Origin: Pseudomonas denitrificans (nom. rej.)
Lineage (GTDB): Bacteria > Pseudomonadota > Gammaproteobacteria > Pseudomonadales > Pseudomonadaceae
Assembly (NCBI RefSeq): GCF_008807415.1
Contig: NZ_CP043626.1
Coordinates: forward strand, 2,356,001 to 2,420,000
Length of the DNA stretch: 64,000 nucleotides
Direction of reading: 5' to 3'
This document shows, piece by piece, positions 1 to 7,709 of this stretch. The translations under genes were made by a program, and so were the position numbers. How positions within the stretch are numbered: the stretch's first letter is position 1; each line of letters begins with the position of its first letter. The notes under the pieces were generated by a model. That model did not search any database, was not told the origin of the DNA, and was given only the letters and a program-made list of their open reading frames with translations.

Positions 1-2
1 TG

Positions 3-191
3 CTAACCGCTCTGCGTACGACTTCATTCAATAACTCAGCTGCCGCTGATCGTCTCATCTCAATATCTGTCCTGATCCCAGCTTTAAGGGATGAGCTGCG
101 AGCTATGGCACGCCAGCTTGAGCAAGACGCCGATACCCTGGAAGTCTTCGTGAAGGAGATTCATGAAGGCAGGATTGCTCGCTCACCTTGA
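3..191 (+). CDS. Small hypothetical protein, C-terminal part (5' end outside window)
   Basis: Open frame entering from the left edge and ending at TGA 189-191; 62 residues are visible. No function is recognised. The translation aligns along its length with the 70-aa product at 49960-50172: both share the stretch ALRTTSFNN near the start, ELRAMA in the middle, and EQDAD followed by a GF/VF-V-K/Q-EIHEGRI tail. They differ mainly in a short central segment and the last residues. It is therefore a paralogue of the last member of the three-gene cassette at 49.5-50.2 kb, and the two upstream partners may lie outside the window. A dispersed GGTCGGTAGCT repeat follows directly. That the frame is coding is well supported by the paralogue; function is unknown. 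Confidence 0.72.
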   Translation, partial: LTALRTTSFNNSAAADRLISISVLIPALRDELRAMARQLEQDADTLEVFVKEIHEGRIARSP

Positions 192-200
192 GGTCAGAGG

Positions 201-260
201 CTGTTTGGGGTCGGTAGCTACCCCCCGTCGCAGGCAGAAATCGGCCAGAAGCTGACCTTC
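201..260 (+). repeat. Dispersed GGGTCGGTAGCT repeat, copy A
   Basis: Core GGGGTCGGTAGCTACC followed about 15 bases later by GGCAGAAATCGGCCAGAAGC, the typical second arm of this element. Other copies lie near 5534, 36272, 43121 and 49309. All are intergenic. Confidence 0.6.
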
Positions 261-346
261 ATTGCTGCACTTGTGAATTAGAAGCCCAGCATAAGGAGGG
301 TACTTAATACTCAGCTAATCGGAGCGTCACAGCATCGGGAGTCGAT

Positions 347-363
347 GTGGCATGCCTTGCCAC
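347..363. promoter_or_regulatory. Perfect inverted repeat upstream of the lipoprotein gene
   Basis: GTGGCA, five bases, TGCCAC: a perfect 6-5-6 inverted repeat 59 bases before the lipoprotein start. It could be an operator; no regulator is identified. Confidence 0.25.
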
Positions 364-421
364 AACTACCTCAAGCCTGCAGCTGCGTAGGCCGGGCACA
401 CACCTTCGACTCGAGGTCTCG

Positions 422-619
422 ATGAAGTACTTCAAGCTGGCTCTCTTTATTCTGCCTCTAAGCCTGCTACAGGCTTGCACAACACTGCAGTCCGCAGCCG
501 AGCGTGCGAAGGCCGATCCTGTGGCCTACCAGGCGCTAGATCAGAACGCCCACTTCTATTACAACGACCCGAGCGCGAAGTTGGGCCAACAGGAAATGGA
601 GAGAATCATCGGCAACTAA
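422..619 (+). CDS. Small secreted lipoprotein, function unknown
   Basis: Encodes 65 residues. The first 20 form a lipoprotein signal peptide: a short basic start (MKYFK), a hydrophobic core and the lipobox L-L-Q-A-C, with Cys19 as the expected lipidation site, so the mature protein should be membrane-anchored. The mature part is about 45 residues, polar, with a DQNAHFYYNDPSAK stretch and no domain I recognise. ATG 422 was chosen because it places the signal sequence at the N-terminus; an in-frame upstream extension to 347 would bury it. Shine-Dalgarno complementarity is weak. It converges on the sensor kinase gene with only 4 bases between stops, so any link to the Dsb cluster is positional only. 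Confidence 0.65.
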   Translation: MKYFKLALFILPLSLLQACTTLQSAAERAKADPVAYQALDQNAHFYYNDPSAKLGQQEMERIIGN

Positions 620-623
620 AGGC

Positions 624-1946
624 TCAGCGGCGCAGCGGCAGCTCCAGGATGGCACAGAGTCCCTTGCCGGAGCTGTCGAAGCTCAGCCGCCCACGGCATC
701 GCTCTACGATGGCCTGAACAATGGCGAGCCCGAGACCGCTGCCTCCCTTACCGTCCATCCGCCAGAATCGCTCGGTCAGACGCGGCAGCAGTTCGTCGCT
801 GACGCCTGGCCCCTGGTCAATCACTCGAGCAATGAAGCAGTCCTCTGTGGTGTGAAGGTCCAGCATCACGGTGGTATCAGTCCGGGTGTGGCGCATGGCA
901 TTCTCCAATAGATTGCGCAGCGCCAGAATGGCGAGAACTGCAGGCGCTTCGAGCTGCTGCTCAACTGCAATGCCGTCGCTGACTACCTCAATTTGACCAG
1001 GTTGAGCATGCATGGCGTCCTCCACTGCATGGCGCACGACCTCCAGGATCGCGCTTGCACCTCCATCGTCGAAGGACAGACTGCCCTCGACCTTCGCTAG
1101 AACTAGCAGTTGCTCTAGCGTCCTGTGCATGCGATCCGCGCCCTGCTCTGCATAGACCAGAGCCTGCTCCGAGTCCTTTCCCTTTGTCAGCCGAGCCACC
1201 TGCAGGTGGGTCTTGATGGCGGTGAGCGGGCTGCGCAGCTCGTGGGCCGCATCGCCGGCGAATCGGCGCTCGCGTTCGATCGCATTGGCTATCCGCACGA
1301 ACAGCTGGTTTTGCGACTCCACCAGCGGACGAATCTCCGCCGGCAGCCTGTTCAGCGACAACGGTTCCAGCGAGTTCGCACCGCGCCGGGCGATGGCTTC
1401 GCGGATCCGCAGCAACGGGCTCAGTCCCTGGGTGACGCCGATCCAGAGCAACGCGAGGCTGCCCAGCAAGGCGAGCACCACGGGCAACGACGCCGAAAGC
1501 AGGATCGAGCGGTTGAGGACATCGCGCTCCTCTATCCGGTCGGCGGTGCTGACGCGCATGTCCCCCACCTGCAGGGTGAAACTGCGCCACTGCGACCCGT
1601 CGATTTCCTGGGTGTGGAATCCCTTGCCGGCATTGCCGAGGGACTTGTCCGGCGTGGCATGACTCTGCGCGAGCACCTCGCCGCGCAGGGAAACCACCTG
1701 GCACGCCAGGCCATCGGGGATTCCGAGCTGCTCGGCGGTCAGCCGGTTGGCGTCGTTCCTGCCGGGCTGCGGCCTCGGCAGTTGTTGCAACAGTCCGGCC
1801 ACCATGCGTGCGGAGGCGGCCAGGCGTTCATCCAGCGAATGCGTCACACGCTCACGCAGGTCGCAGAGCATCCACACGGCCGCCAGCGACCAGAGCAGGA
1901 GGAAGGTCGTGCCCAGGATCAGGCTCAGCCGCGCACGCAGGCTCAT
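624..1946 (-). CDS. Sensor histidine kinase, DsbS-like
   Basis: A 440-aa membrane sensor kinase. Transmembrane segments at about residues 8-28 and 149-170 flank a periplasmic sensing region of about 120 residues. A HAMP-like linker follows, then the dimerisation/phosphoacceptor H-box FAGDAAHELRSPLTAI with His235. The ATPase part shows the N-box NLLENAMRH, G1 DQGPGV and G2 GSGLGLAIV. Its start overlaps the response-regulator stop by four bases (ATGA), so the two are translated together. The pair diverges from dsbD/dsbG, matching the P. aeruginosa PA2479/PA2480 arrangement that has been linked to copper and envelope thiol stress. Kinase identity is certain; the DsbS assignment rests on context, and QseC/PmrB-type kinases look similar. 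Confidence 0.9.
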   Translation of the reverse strand: MSLRARLSLILGTTFLLLWSLAAVWMLCDLRERVTHSLDERLAASARMVAGLLQQLPRPQPGRNDANRLTAEQLGIPDGLACQVVSLRGEVLAQSHATPDKSLGNAGKGFHTQEIDGSQWRSFTLQVGDMRVSTADRIEERDVLNRSILLSASLPVVLALLGSLALLWIGVTQGLSPLLRIREAIARRGANSLEPLSLNRLPAEIRPLVESQNQLFVRIANAIERERRFAGDAAHELRSPLTAIKTHLQVARLTKGKDSEQALVYAEQGADRMHRTLEQLLVLAKVEGSLSFDDGGASAILEVVRHAVEDAMHAQPGQIEVVSDGIAVEQQLEAPAVLAILALRNLLENAMRHTRTDTTVMLDLHTTEDCFIARVIDQGPGVSDELLPRLTERFWRMDGKGGSGLGLAIVQAIVERCRGRLSFDSSGKGLCAILELPLRR

Positions 1947-2626
1947 TCACTCGCCCCGTCATCGAGTCCTGCCGGGCCCAGCCGGTAGCCAAGGCCGCGG
2001 ATGGTTTCGACGATACCGATGCCGAGCTTTCGGCGCAGGTTGTGGATGTGCACGTTCAGGGCATTGCTTTCCACGTCGTCGGTCAGACCGTAGATGCTGT
2101 CCTTGAGCTGGTCCGCGGTCAGGATGCGCCCCCGATTGTCAAGCAATGCCATCAGCAGGGCCTGCTCCCGACGCGACAGGTCAACGGACTCTCCCGCCAG
2201 AAGCGTTTCACGCGTGCTGGGATCGAAGCTCAGACAACCATGTTCGATCACGTTGATGCACCGCCCGGCGGTACGCCGTTGCAGGCTGTGCAGACGGGCG
2301 TGCAGTTCGAGCAGGTCGAATGGCTTGAGCAGGTAATCGTCGGCGCCGGCCTGCAAGCCGGCGATGCGGTCGCTTACCGCATCACGCGCAGTCAGGATCA
2401 GCACCGGCAGGTCGTCACCGCGCCGCCGCAGCCGGCGCAGCAGTTGCAGCCCATCCTGGTCGGGCAGGCCCAGGTCGAGGACCAGCACGTCGAACCGGGC
2501 GACCTGCAGCAGGGAATCGGTATCGGCGGCATTGCCCGCCCAGTCGACAGTCATCCCCTGGGCGCGAAGGCCGGAGACGATACCGGCGGCGATGAGATCG
2601 TCGTCTTCGGTCAGAAGTATGTGCAT
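1943..2626 (-). CDS. OmpR-family response regulator, DsbR-like
   Basis: A 227-aa two-domain regulator. The receiver domain has the acidic pocket (residues 7-9), phosphoacceptor Asp51 in VLVLDLGLPD, Thr79 and Lys101 in LLKPF. The C-terminal winged helix (about 130-220) carries the usual SRREQALLMALL and VHIHNLRRKLG segments. It is first in a two-gene operon with the kinase and diverges from dsbD. The divergent region holds mirrored CTTAATC-type half-sites, plausible binding sites for this protein. Known: the P. aeruginosa homologue is reported to control dsb genes in copper stress. Inferred: the same role here. Confidence 0.9.
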   Translation of the reverse strand: MHILLTEDDDLIAAGIVSGLRAQGMTVDWAGNAADTDSLLQVARFDVLVLDLGLPDQDGLQLLRRLRRRGDDLPVLILTARDAVSDRIAGLQAGADDYLLKPFDLLELHARLHSLQRRTAGRCINVIEHGCLSFDPSTRETLLAGESVDLSRREQALLMALLDNRGRILTADQLKDSIYGLTDDVESNALNVHIHNLRRKLGIGIVETIRGLGYRLGPAGLDDGASE

Positions 2627-2667
2627 GGCGGAATTCAGTTCTGAGGTCGCGGCACGCTGCCACCCGG

Positions 2668-2738
2668 GATTAAGTGAACGTTATGCGAAGCGGCCGAGAG
2701 CGTCGACCTTCTATCGATCAGCTAATGCTGACTTAATC
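2668..2738. promoter_or_regulatory. Divergent regulator/dsbD control region with mirrored CTTAATC sites
   Basis: The 157-base divergent region contains GATTAAGT at 2668-2675 and its exact reverse complement ACTTAATC at 2731-2738. Each, read toward the CTTAAT end, is preceded five bases upstream by a second TAA-containing hexamer (CATAAC-N5-CTTAAT and GCTAAT-N5-CTTAAT). Direct repeats with an 11-base period suit a PmrA/QseB-type dimer, so these are good candidate sites for the response regulator. Confidence 0.45.
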
Positions 2739-2783
2739 GGCGTTGCGGAACCTCGCCATTGATCGATCTGGCGAGATAGCCGC

Positions 2784-4532
2784 ATGCGACGCTTCCTGTT
2801 ACTCCTGATTCTACTGCTGCCCGGTATTGCCCTGGCGCAGGCTTCTGACCCGCTGTTCGGACCCGGCAAGGGCACCACGGCCGACTTCCTGCCGGTGGAG
2901 CAGGCCTTCGCCTTCGATGAGTCCCGCCTGGATGATGGGCGGATCCGGCTGCACTGGCGCATCAGCCCGGGCTATTACCTCTACCGCGACCGCCTGCGCA
3001 TCGACGGTGCCCAAGAGGCCCCCGACCTGCCGCGAGGCGAAGCGCACGAGGACGCCTACTTCGGCACATCAACTATCTACCGCGACGACCTCGACGTCAT
3101 CCTCCAGCCCGGGCCCGGCCAATCGCTCCAGGTGAGTTGGCAGGGATGCGCCGATGCCGGCCTGTGCTATCCCCCTCAGCATCGGTCCGTGGCGCTCCAC
3201 GCCGATACCTCGGTACGCTCCGCAGGCGTCGACGACGTGGCGGAGGACGAAGGGCTGGCCGCGCAACTGCAACGTTCCGGGTTCACCTCCAGCCTCGTCC
3301 TGTTCTTCTCCTTCGGCCTGCTCCTGGCGTTCACCCCGTGCTCGCTGCCCATGCTGCCGATCCTCGCGTCCGTCGTCGTCGGTAGCGGCGCGCGCACCTG
3401 GCAATCGGCCGTTCTCGCCGGCAGCTTCGTCGTGAGCATGGCCCTGGTCTACGCCGCCATGGGCACGCTCGCTGCTGCACTGGGCACCAACCTTCAGGCC
3501 TGGCTCCAGCAACCCTGGCTGATCGGCAGCTTCGCCGCCCTGTTCGTCATCCTGGCGCTGCCGATGTTCGGCCTCTTCGAGCTTCAGTTGCCCTCGGCGC
3601 TCCGCCAGCATCTGGACGCCGCCGGGCACCAGCGCAAGGGCGGCAGCGTGGGAGGAGCGGCGATCCTCGGCGTACTCTCCGGACTGATGGTCGGCCCTTG
3701 CATGACGGCGCCGCTGGCCGGCGCGTTGCTGTACATCGCCCAGTCGGGTGACCTGCTGCTGGGCGGCGCGGTGCTGTTCGCCCTCGGGCTGGGGATGGGC
3801 GTGCCTCTCATCCTGGTGGTGCTGTTCGGCCGGCGCTGGCTGCCACGACCGGGTGCCTGGATGGACGCGGTCAAGGCACTGTTCGGCTTCCTGCTGCTGG
3901 CCAGTGCCTGGGTAATACTGCGCCCCCTCCTCGACTCGACCCTCTGGGTCGCGCTGGGCGGCGTGATTCTGCTGGCCTTCGGCTGGGCGGCGCTGGAAAC
4001 GGGCCGAAGCCTGCCCGGACGACGCGCCGCGGCGGGTGCCGTGGGGCTGACCGCGATGCTCTGGGGCGCTGCCATGCTGCTGGGCGCCGCAGGCGGTGCG
4101 CAGAATCCGCTGCAACCCCTGACGGTCTACAGCGCGACGCGCTCGGCGGCGCTCCCCGCGTCGGACGCCTTCGTCACCCTTCGCACCAGCGCGGAACTCG
4201 ACACCCAGTTGCAGGAAGCGCACGCCCGGCAGCAATGGGTGGTGCTCGACTACTCGGCAGACTGGTGCGTGTCGTGCAAGGTCATCGAGCAGCAGGTGTT
4301 CAATCAGCCAGCCGTGCAGGAGGCGCTGAAGGGCACCCGTCTCCTGCGGCTCGACGTCACCGCTGACGACGCCGGCAGCCGCGCCCTGCTGCTGCGATAT
4401 CGCGTCCCCGGCCCGCCCAGCATCCTGTGGATCAGTCCCGACGGCAGCGAACGCCGCGGGCAGCGGATTACCGGAGAAATCAGCCAGGAGGACTTCCTGG
4501 CCCTGTGGCAGCGCGCCAGGGGGAATGGCTGA
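2784..4532 (+). CDS. dsbD: Thiol:disulfide interchange protein DsbD
   Basis: A 582-aa inner-membrane reductase that passes electrons from cytoplasmic thioredoxin to periplasmic thiol proteins. A signal peptide covers residues 1-19. The N-terminal alpha domain has the redox pair C-A-D-A-G-L-C. The membrane domain has the paired cysteines in FTPCSLPMLP and VGPCMTAPLAG within about eight hydrophobic segments. The C-terminal thioredoxin-like gamma domain has C495-V-S-C498. All three redox centres are present, so it should be functional. It starts a transcript with dsbG and diverges from the two-component pair. It is probably a specialised second DsbD (DsbD2-like), since most pseudomonads also have a housekeeping copy elsewhere; that cannot be checked here. 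Confidence 0.93.
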   Translation: MRRFLLLLILLLPGIALAQASDPLFGPGKGTTADFLPVEQAFAFDESRLDDGRIRLHWRISPGYYLYRDRLRIDGAQEAPDLPRGEAHEDAYFGTSTIYRDDLDVILQPGPGQSLQVSWQGCADAGLCYPPQHRSVALHADTSVRSAGVDDVAEDEGLAAQLQRSGFTSSLVLFFSFGLLLAFTPCSLPMLPILASVVVGSGARTWQSAVLAGSFVVSMALVYAAMGTLAAALGTNLQAWLQQPWLIGSFAALFVILALPMFGLFELQLPSALRQHLDAAGHQRKGGSVGGAAILGVLSGLMVGPCMTAPLAGALLYIAQSGDLLLGGAVLFALGLGMGVPLILVVLFGRRWLPRPGAWMDAVKALFGFLLLASAWVILRPLLDSTLWVALGGVILLAFGWAALETGRSLPGRRAAAGAVGLTAMLWGAAMLLGAAGGAQNPLQPLTVYSATRSAALPASDAFVTLRTSAELDTQLQEAHARQQWVVLDYSADWCVSCKVIEQQVFNQPAVQEALKGTRLLRLDVTADDAGSRALLLRYRVPGPPSILWISPDGSERRGQRITGEISQEDFLALWQRARGNG

Positions 4533-4716
4533 TGTTGCAGATTTCGGCCTTCCTCATCCCTCTGCCCCATGGGCGTAGGCACCGCGACGGTTCGTCCGCA
4601 GAACACACCGTCCAGGCGATGGACGATGCGCAGTTGCCCGCCCCTTGTTTCCCGCATCCCCAGCAGCAGGACAGCGCAGGGGATCTTGCCGATCCACACC
4701 CCACAAGAGAGCCCCA

Positions 4717-5481
4717 ATGAAACTCGGACATCACCTTCCCATCGGCCTGGCCATCGCGCTCGGACTCGGCAACGCCCAGGCAGCAGAAGACTGGCCGGCC
4801 GCGATTCGCATGGTTGAGTCCAAAGGCGCGCGCGTCGTCGGGGCGTTCGACGCCCCCGACGGCCTCCGGGGCTATGCCGCCGAATACGAAGGCCAGGCCA
4901 TGGCCCTGTACCTCACCGCAGATGGCAAGCACGTCCTGAGCGGTCGCCTGTTCGATGCGCAGGGAAACGACCTGAGCCGCGAGCCACTGGAGCGTCTGGT
5001 GTTCGCCCCGATGGCCAGGGAAATGTGGGCGAAGATGGAAAAGTCGGCCTGGATCGCGGACGGCCAGAACGACGCACCACGCACCGTCTATGTATTCACG
5101 GACCCCAACTGCCCCTACTGCACGCAGTTCTGGCAGCAGGCCCGGCCCTGGGTCGACAGCGGAAAAGTCCAGCTGCGGCACATCATGGTCGGCATGATCA
5201 AGGCGGACAGCATGGGCAAAGCGGCAACGCTGCTGGCTGACGCCGACTCGGCCAAGGCCCTGCATAGCCATGAGCTGGCTGGAAAGGCCAGCCCGCTCAA
5301 ACCGACCCGCCAGATTCCCGAGTCGATCCAGCACCAGCTGGACCAGAACATGGCGCTGGCCGAGGAAATGGGCGTCAACGCCACGCCATCGATCTTTTAC
5401 CTCAACCAGAAAGGCCGGCTGGAGCAGGTACAAGGCGCGCCAAGGCCGGAGCAACTGGACACTCTGCTCGGCGAAAAGTGA
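4717..5481 (+). CDS. dsbG: DsbG-like periplasmic disulfide isomerase
   Basis: A 254-aa DsbC/DsbG-family protein. A signal peptide ends around AQA-A (residues 20-23), followed by an N-terminal dimerisation domain and a thioredoxin fold with active-site C132-P-Y-C135 in FTDPNCPYCTQF and a cis-proline in NATPSIFY. Its partner DsbD keeps such isomerases reduced. The start at 4717 puts the signal sequence first. It lies 184 bases after dsbD. In the P. aeruginosa arrangement I recall, a thioredoxin-like gene (PA2477) sits between the two; nothing resembling it is present in the gap. Family assignment is firm; DsbG rather than DsbC follows from context and the CPYC motif. Confidence 0.88.
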   Translation: MKLGHHLPIGLAIALGLGNAQAAEDWPAAIRMVESKGARVVGAFDAPDGLRGYAAEYEGQAMALYLTADGKHVLSGRLFDAQGNDLSREPLERLVFAPMAREMWAKMEKSAWIADGQNDAPRTVYVFTDPNCPYCTQFWQQARPWVDSGKVQLRHIMVGMIKADSMGKAATLLADADSAKALHSHELAGKASPLKPTRQIPESIQHQLDQNMALAEEMGVNATPSIFYLNQKGRLEQVQGAPRPEQLDTLLGEK

Positions 5482-5533
5482 GCTTCAAATCTCCAATTTT
5501 TTCGCTCTTAGGTTTCGTCCATGGGGGCGCTGA

Positions 5534-5560
5534 GCGTCCGCTATGGGTCGGTAGCTGCCT
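5534..5560 (+). repeat. Dispersed GGGTCGGTAGCT repeat, copy B
   Basis: GCGTCCGCTATGGGTCGGTAGCTGCC in the 200-base gap between dsbG and the reductase gene. It shares its core with the copies near 201, 43121 and 49309. The rest of the gap shows no gene. Confidence 0.6.
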
Positions 5561-5681
5561 CTCACCAATGGCAGACGCACCTAACCAAGGTCAGCATTCG
5601 TCTCCCGCGGCCGGTCAGTCTCCTCGTTCCGCACTACCGCGAAAGCAAGGAAAACTGATCAGCGTTTACCAGGTCGTGGCT

Positions 5682-6557
5682 TTAGCCGGAGAAGTACGCC
5701 GAGCTGTCGAGATCGTCGATAAGGCCCGGCTGATCGGGATGCCAGCCGCATGCACGTTGCGTGAGGTCGCTGGAGGTCGGGAAGTCGCCACCGGCAAAAC
5801 GGGCGAACCAGCCGAAGTACTCCTCGGGTCGGGACTCGACGGGCAGGCCCAGGCGGCGGCCGATCACCTCGGCGATCTCGCGGAATTGCACGCCCTGTTC
5901 CGCCACCGCGTGGTAGGCAAAGCCGGGCTCGGCCGAATCGAGGATCAACCGGTAGAGGCGCCCGGCATCGAGCCGATGTACCGCCGGCCAGCGATTCGCC
6001 CCGTCACCCAGGAAAGCCGATACCCCCGTGCGTCGCGCCAGCTCGATCAGCGTCGGCACGAAGCCATGGTCGCCGGCGCCGTGCACCGTCGGTGCCAGCC
6101 GCACTACCGATACCTGTACGCCCTGCTCCTTTACCGCGAGCGCTTCGAATTCCGAGCGCCGCGGATGCCCTGTGTCGACCTGGTGCATGTCCTCGGTGAT
6201 CAGGTTGCCAGGGCTTACCACCGCCACACCGGAAGTAACGATCAGTCGCCGACCGCTGCCGGTCAGCCCCTGCCCCAGCGCGCGGATGGCGAGGCGGTCC
6301 TGCTCGGCGTTTTCGACGAAACGCGAAAAGTCGTGATTGAAGGCGGTATGGATGACCGCGTCCGATGCAGCCGCCGTTGCGGTGAGCAGCTGCAGGTCAT
6401 CCAGTGTCCCGTGGATGACCTTTGCGCCGGCTGCAACCAACTCCGCCGCCCGTGACTCGGAGCGGACCAGGCCGGACACCTGGTGACCCGCCTGGATCAG
6501 CTCGCGGACGATGACCGATCCCACCCAGCCGGTGGCGCCAGTGATGAAGACGTTCAT
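5682..6557 (-). CDS. NAD(P)-dependent epimerase/dehydratase-type reductase (atypical SDR)
   Basis: A 291-aa protein with an N-terminal Rossmann fold: the glycine motif GATGWVG at residues 7-13 binds NAD(P). This is followed by the ASDAVIHTAF segment seen in atypical short-chain dehydrogenases. Typical later elements are VTSGVAVV and VVRLAPTVHGAGDHGFV; the active-site Tyr-Lys pair of classical SDRs is not obvious. The substrate is unknown. It diverges from the MmyB-type regulator with a 105-base shared promoter holding a perfect palindrome. This regulator-beside-reductase layout is common and suggests control by the neighbour. A GAGAG lies upstream of ATG 6557. Confidence 0.85.
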   Translation of the reverse strand: MNVFITGATGWVGSVIVRELIQAGHQVSGLVRSESRAAELVAAGAKVIHGTLDDLQLLTATAAASDAVIHTAFNHDFSRFVENAEQDRLAIRALGQGLTGSGRRLIVTSGVAVVSPGNLITEDMHQVDTGHPRRSEFEALAVKEQGVQVSVVRLAPTVHGAGDHGFVPTLIELARRTGVSAFLGDGANRWPAVHRLDAGRLYRLILDSAEPGFAYHAVAEQGVQFREIAEVIGRRLGLPVESRPEEYFGWFARFAGGDFPTSSDLTQRACGWHPDQPGLIDDLDSSAYFSG

Positions 6558-6624
6558 GAAATGTGCACTCTCGCTTGAAGGAAAGGCACTTTCTCGTGAA
6601 AATTTATGCTGTTAAATGCGTGAC

Positions 6625-6640
6625 TTTATACTGGTATAAA
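6625..6640. promoter_or_regulatory. Perfect palindromic operator between the reductase and MmyB-type genes
   Basis: TTTATAC-TG-GTATAAA, a perfect 7-2-7 inverted repeat, 23 bases before the regulator start and in an AT-rich stretch where the divergent promoters must lie. It is the best candidate operator for the adjacent HTH protein. Confidence 0.55.
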
Positions 6641-6662
6641 AACTAACAGCGAGCGCGACGCC

Positions 6663-7508
6663 ATGTCCTCCGTCGATATCTCCACCCTGGGTACTTTCCT
6701 GCGTGACCGACGCAGCCGGATCGACCCCGGCGCCCTGGGTTTCACCTCGGCGCGCCGCCGTACCCCCGGCCTGCGCCGGGAGGAAGTCGCCCAGCGCGCC
6801 AACATCAGCCCGACTTGGTACACCTGGCTCGAACAGGGTCGCGGTGGCGCGCCATCAGCGGAAGTGCTGCAACGAATCTGCGATGCCTTGATGCTCACCG
6901 ACATCGAGCGCGAACACGCCTTTATCCTGGGACTGGGGCATGCACCCGAGATCAAGTACCGCCCGCAGGAAGGCATCACCCCGCGCCTGCAGCGCGTCCT
7001 CGACGCCTTCGGCGCCACGCCGGCCATGGTACGCAACGCAACCTGGGACGTCATTGCCTGGAACCGGGCGGCCACACGGGTACTGACGGACTACGACAGC
7101 CTCGCTGCGGACGAGCGCAACGTCCTGCGGCGGATGTTTCTCGACCCGGCCGCGCGCGCCGCGCAGCTCGACTGGGAGGCGGTAGCGCGCTACATGGTGG
7201 CGGTATTCCGCGCTGACGCGGCGAGAGCAGGTGCCACCGATGACATGCAGGAGCTGGCAGAAGAGCTTTGCGAGCGCAGTGCGGACTTCGCGCGAATGTG
7301 GCGGGATAACGCCGTCCAGCATCTGGGCGAAGGGTTCAAGCAGATCCGCCATCCGGTTTGTGGCGTGCTGGCCCTTGAGTATTCCACCTTCGTGGTCGAC
7401 GGCCGGTCGGATCTGGCCATGCTGGTCTATACGCCGGCAAGCGAGAAGGACGCCAAGGCCATCCAGGGGCTGCTGCAATCGAACCCGGGAAACACCAATC
7501 CGGTGTGA
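6663..7508 (+). CDS. MmyB-type helix-turn-helix transcriptional regulator
   Basis: A 281-aa protein with an N-terminal XRE-like helix-turn-helix (about residues 8-85) containing TPGLRREEVAQRANIS and WYTWLEQG, characteristic of the MmyB family. The C-terminal ligand-binding-like domain (about 105-270) includes the segment NATWDVIAWNRAA. These regulators usually control an adjacent divergent oxidoreductase. The palindrome at 6625-6640 sits in the shared promoter, so autoregulation and control of the reductase are likely. The effector is unknown. Its 3' end converges on the MFS gene of the catabolic cluster. Confidence 0.88.
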   Translation: MSSVDISTLGTFLRDRRSRIDPGALGFTSARRRTPGLRREEVAQRANISPTWYTWLEQGRGGAPSAEVLQRICDALMLTDIEREHAFILGLGHAPEIKYRPQEGITPRLQRVLDAFGATPAMVRNATWDVIAWNRAATRVLTDYDSLAADERNVLRRMFLDPAARAAQLDWEAVARYMVAVFRADAARAGATDDMQELAEELCERSADFARMWRDNAVQHLGEGFKQIRHPVCGVLALEYSTFVVDGRSDLAMLVYTPASEKDAKAIQGLLQSNPGNTNPV

Positions 7509-7653
7509 AAGGCCAGGCCCACTCTGCCCGGCGGGCAAGAGACGGGGCGGCGTCCGCTTGTGGCGGCCGCCGCCCGTCCCGCTGCGAGGAAGGACGTCGT
7601 CTGGCGCGGGTAGCACCGACGGCGGCATGTGCATCCGGCACATGGCAATGACA

Positions 7654-7677
7654 GAGCCGGAACGGCAGGTCCGGCTC
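7654..7677 (-). terminator. Hairpin between convergent genes, possible terminator
   Basis: GAGCCGGA, eight bases, TCCGGCTC: a perfect 8-bp stem just beyond the restored end of the MFS gene. The minus-strand tail (TGTCATT) is only weakly U-rich, so termination may be partial. Confidence 0.4.
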
Positions 7678-7709
7678 CATCGCGCCGACATCCTGTCGGC
7701 ACTATCTCG

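Noticed and set aside
346..363. A sigma-54 promoter before the small lipoprotein gene
   Set aside because: TGGCATGCCTTGC again has the wrong spacing; the sequence is better described as an inverted repeat.
4533..4716. A possible remnant thioredoxin-like gene between dsbD and dsbG
   Set aside because: No CxxC-containing frame or thioredoxin-like segment in any frame; the short frames look random.
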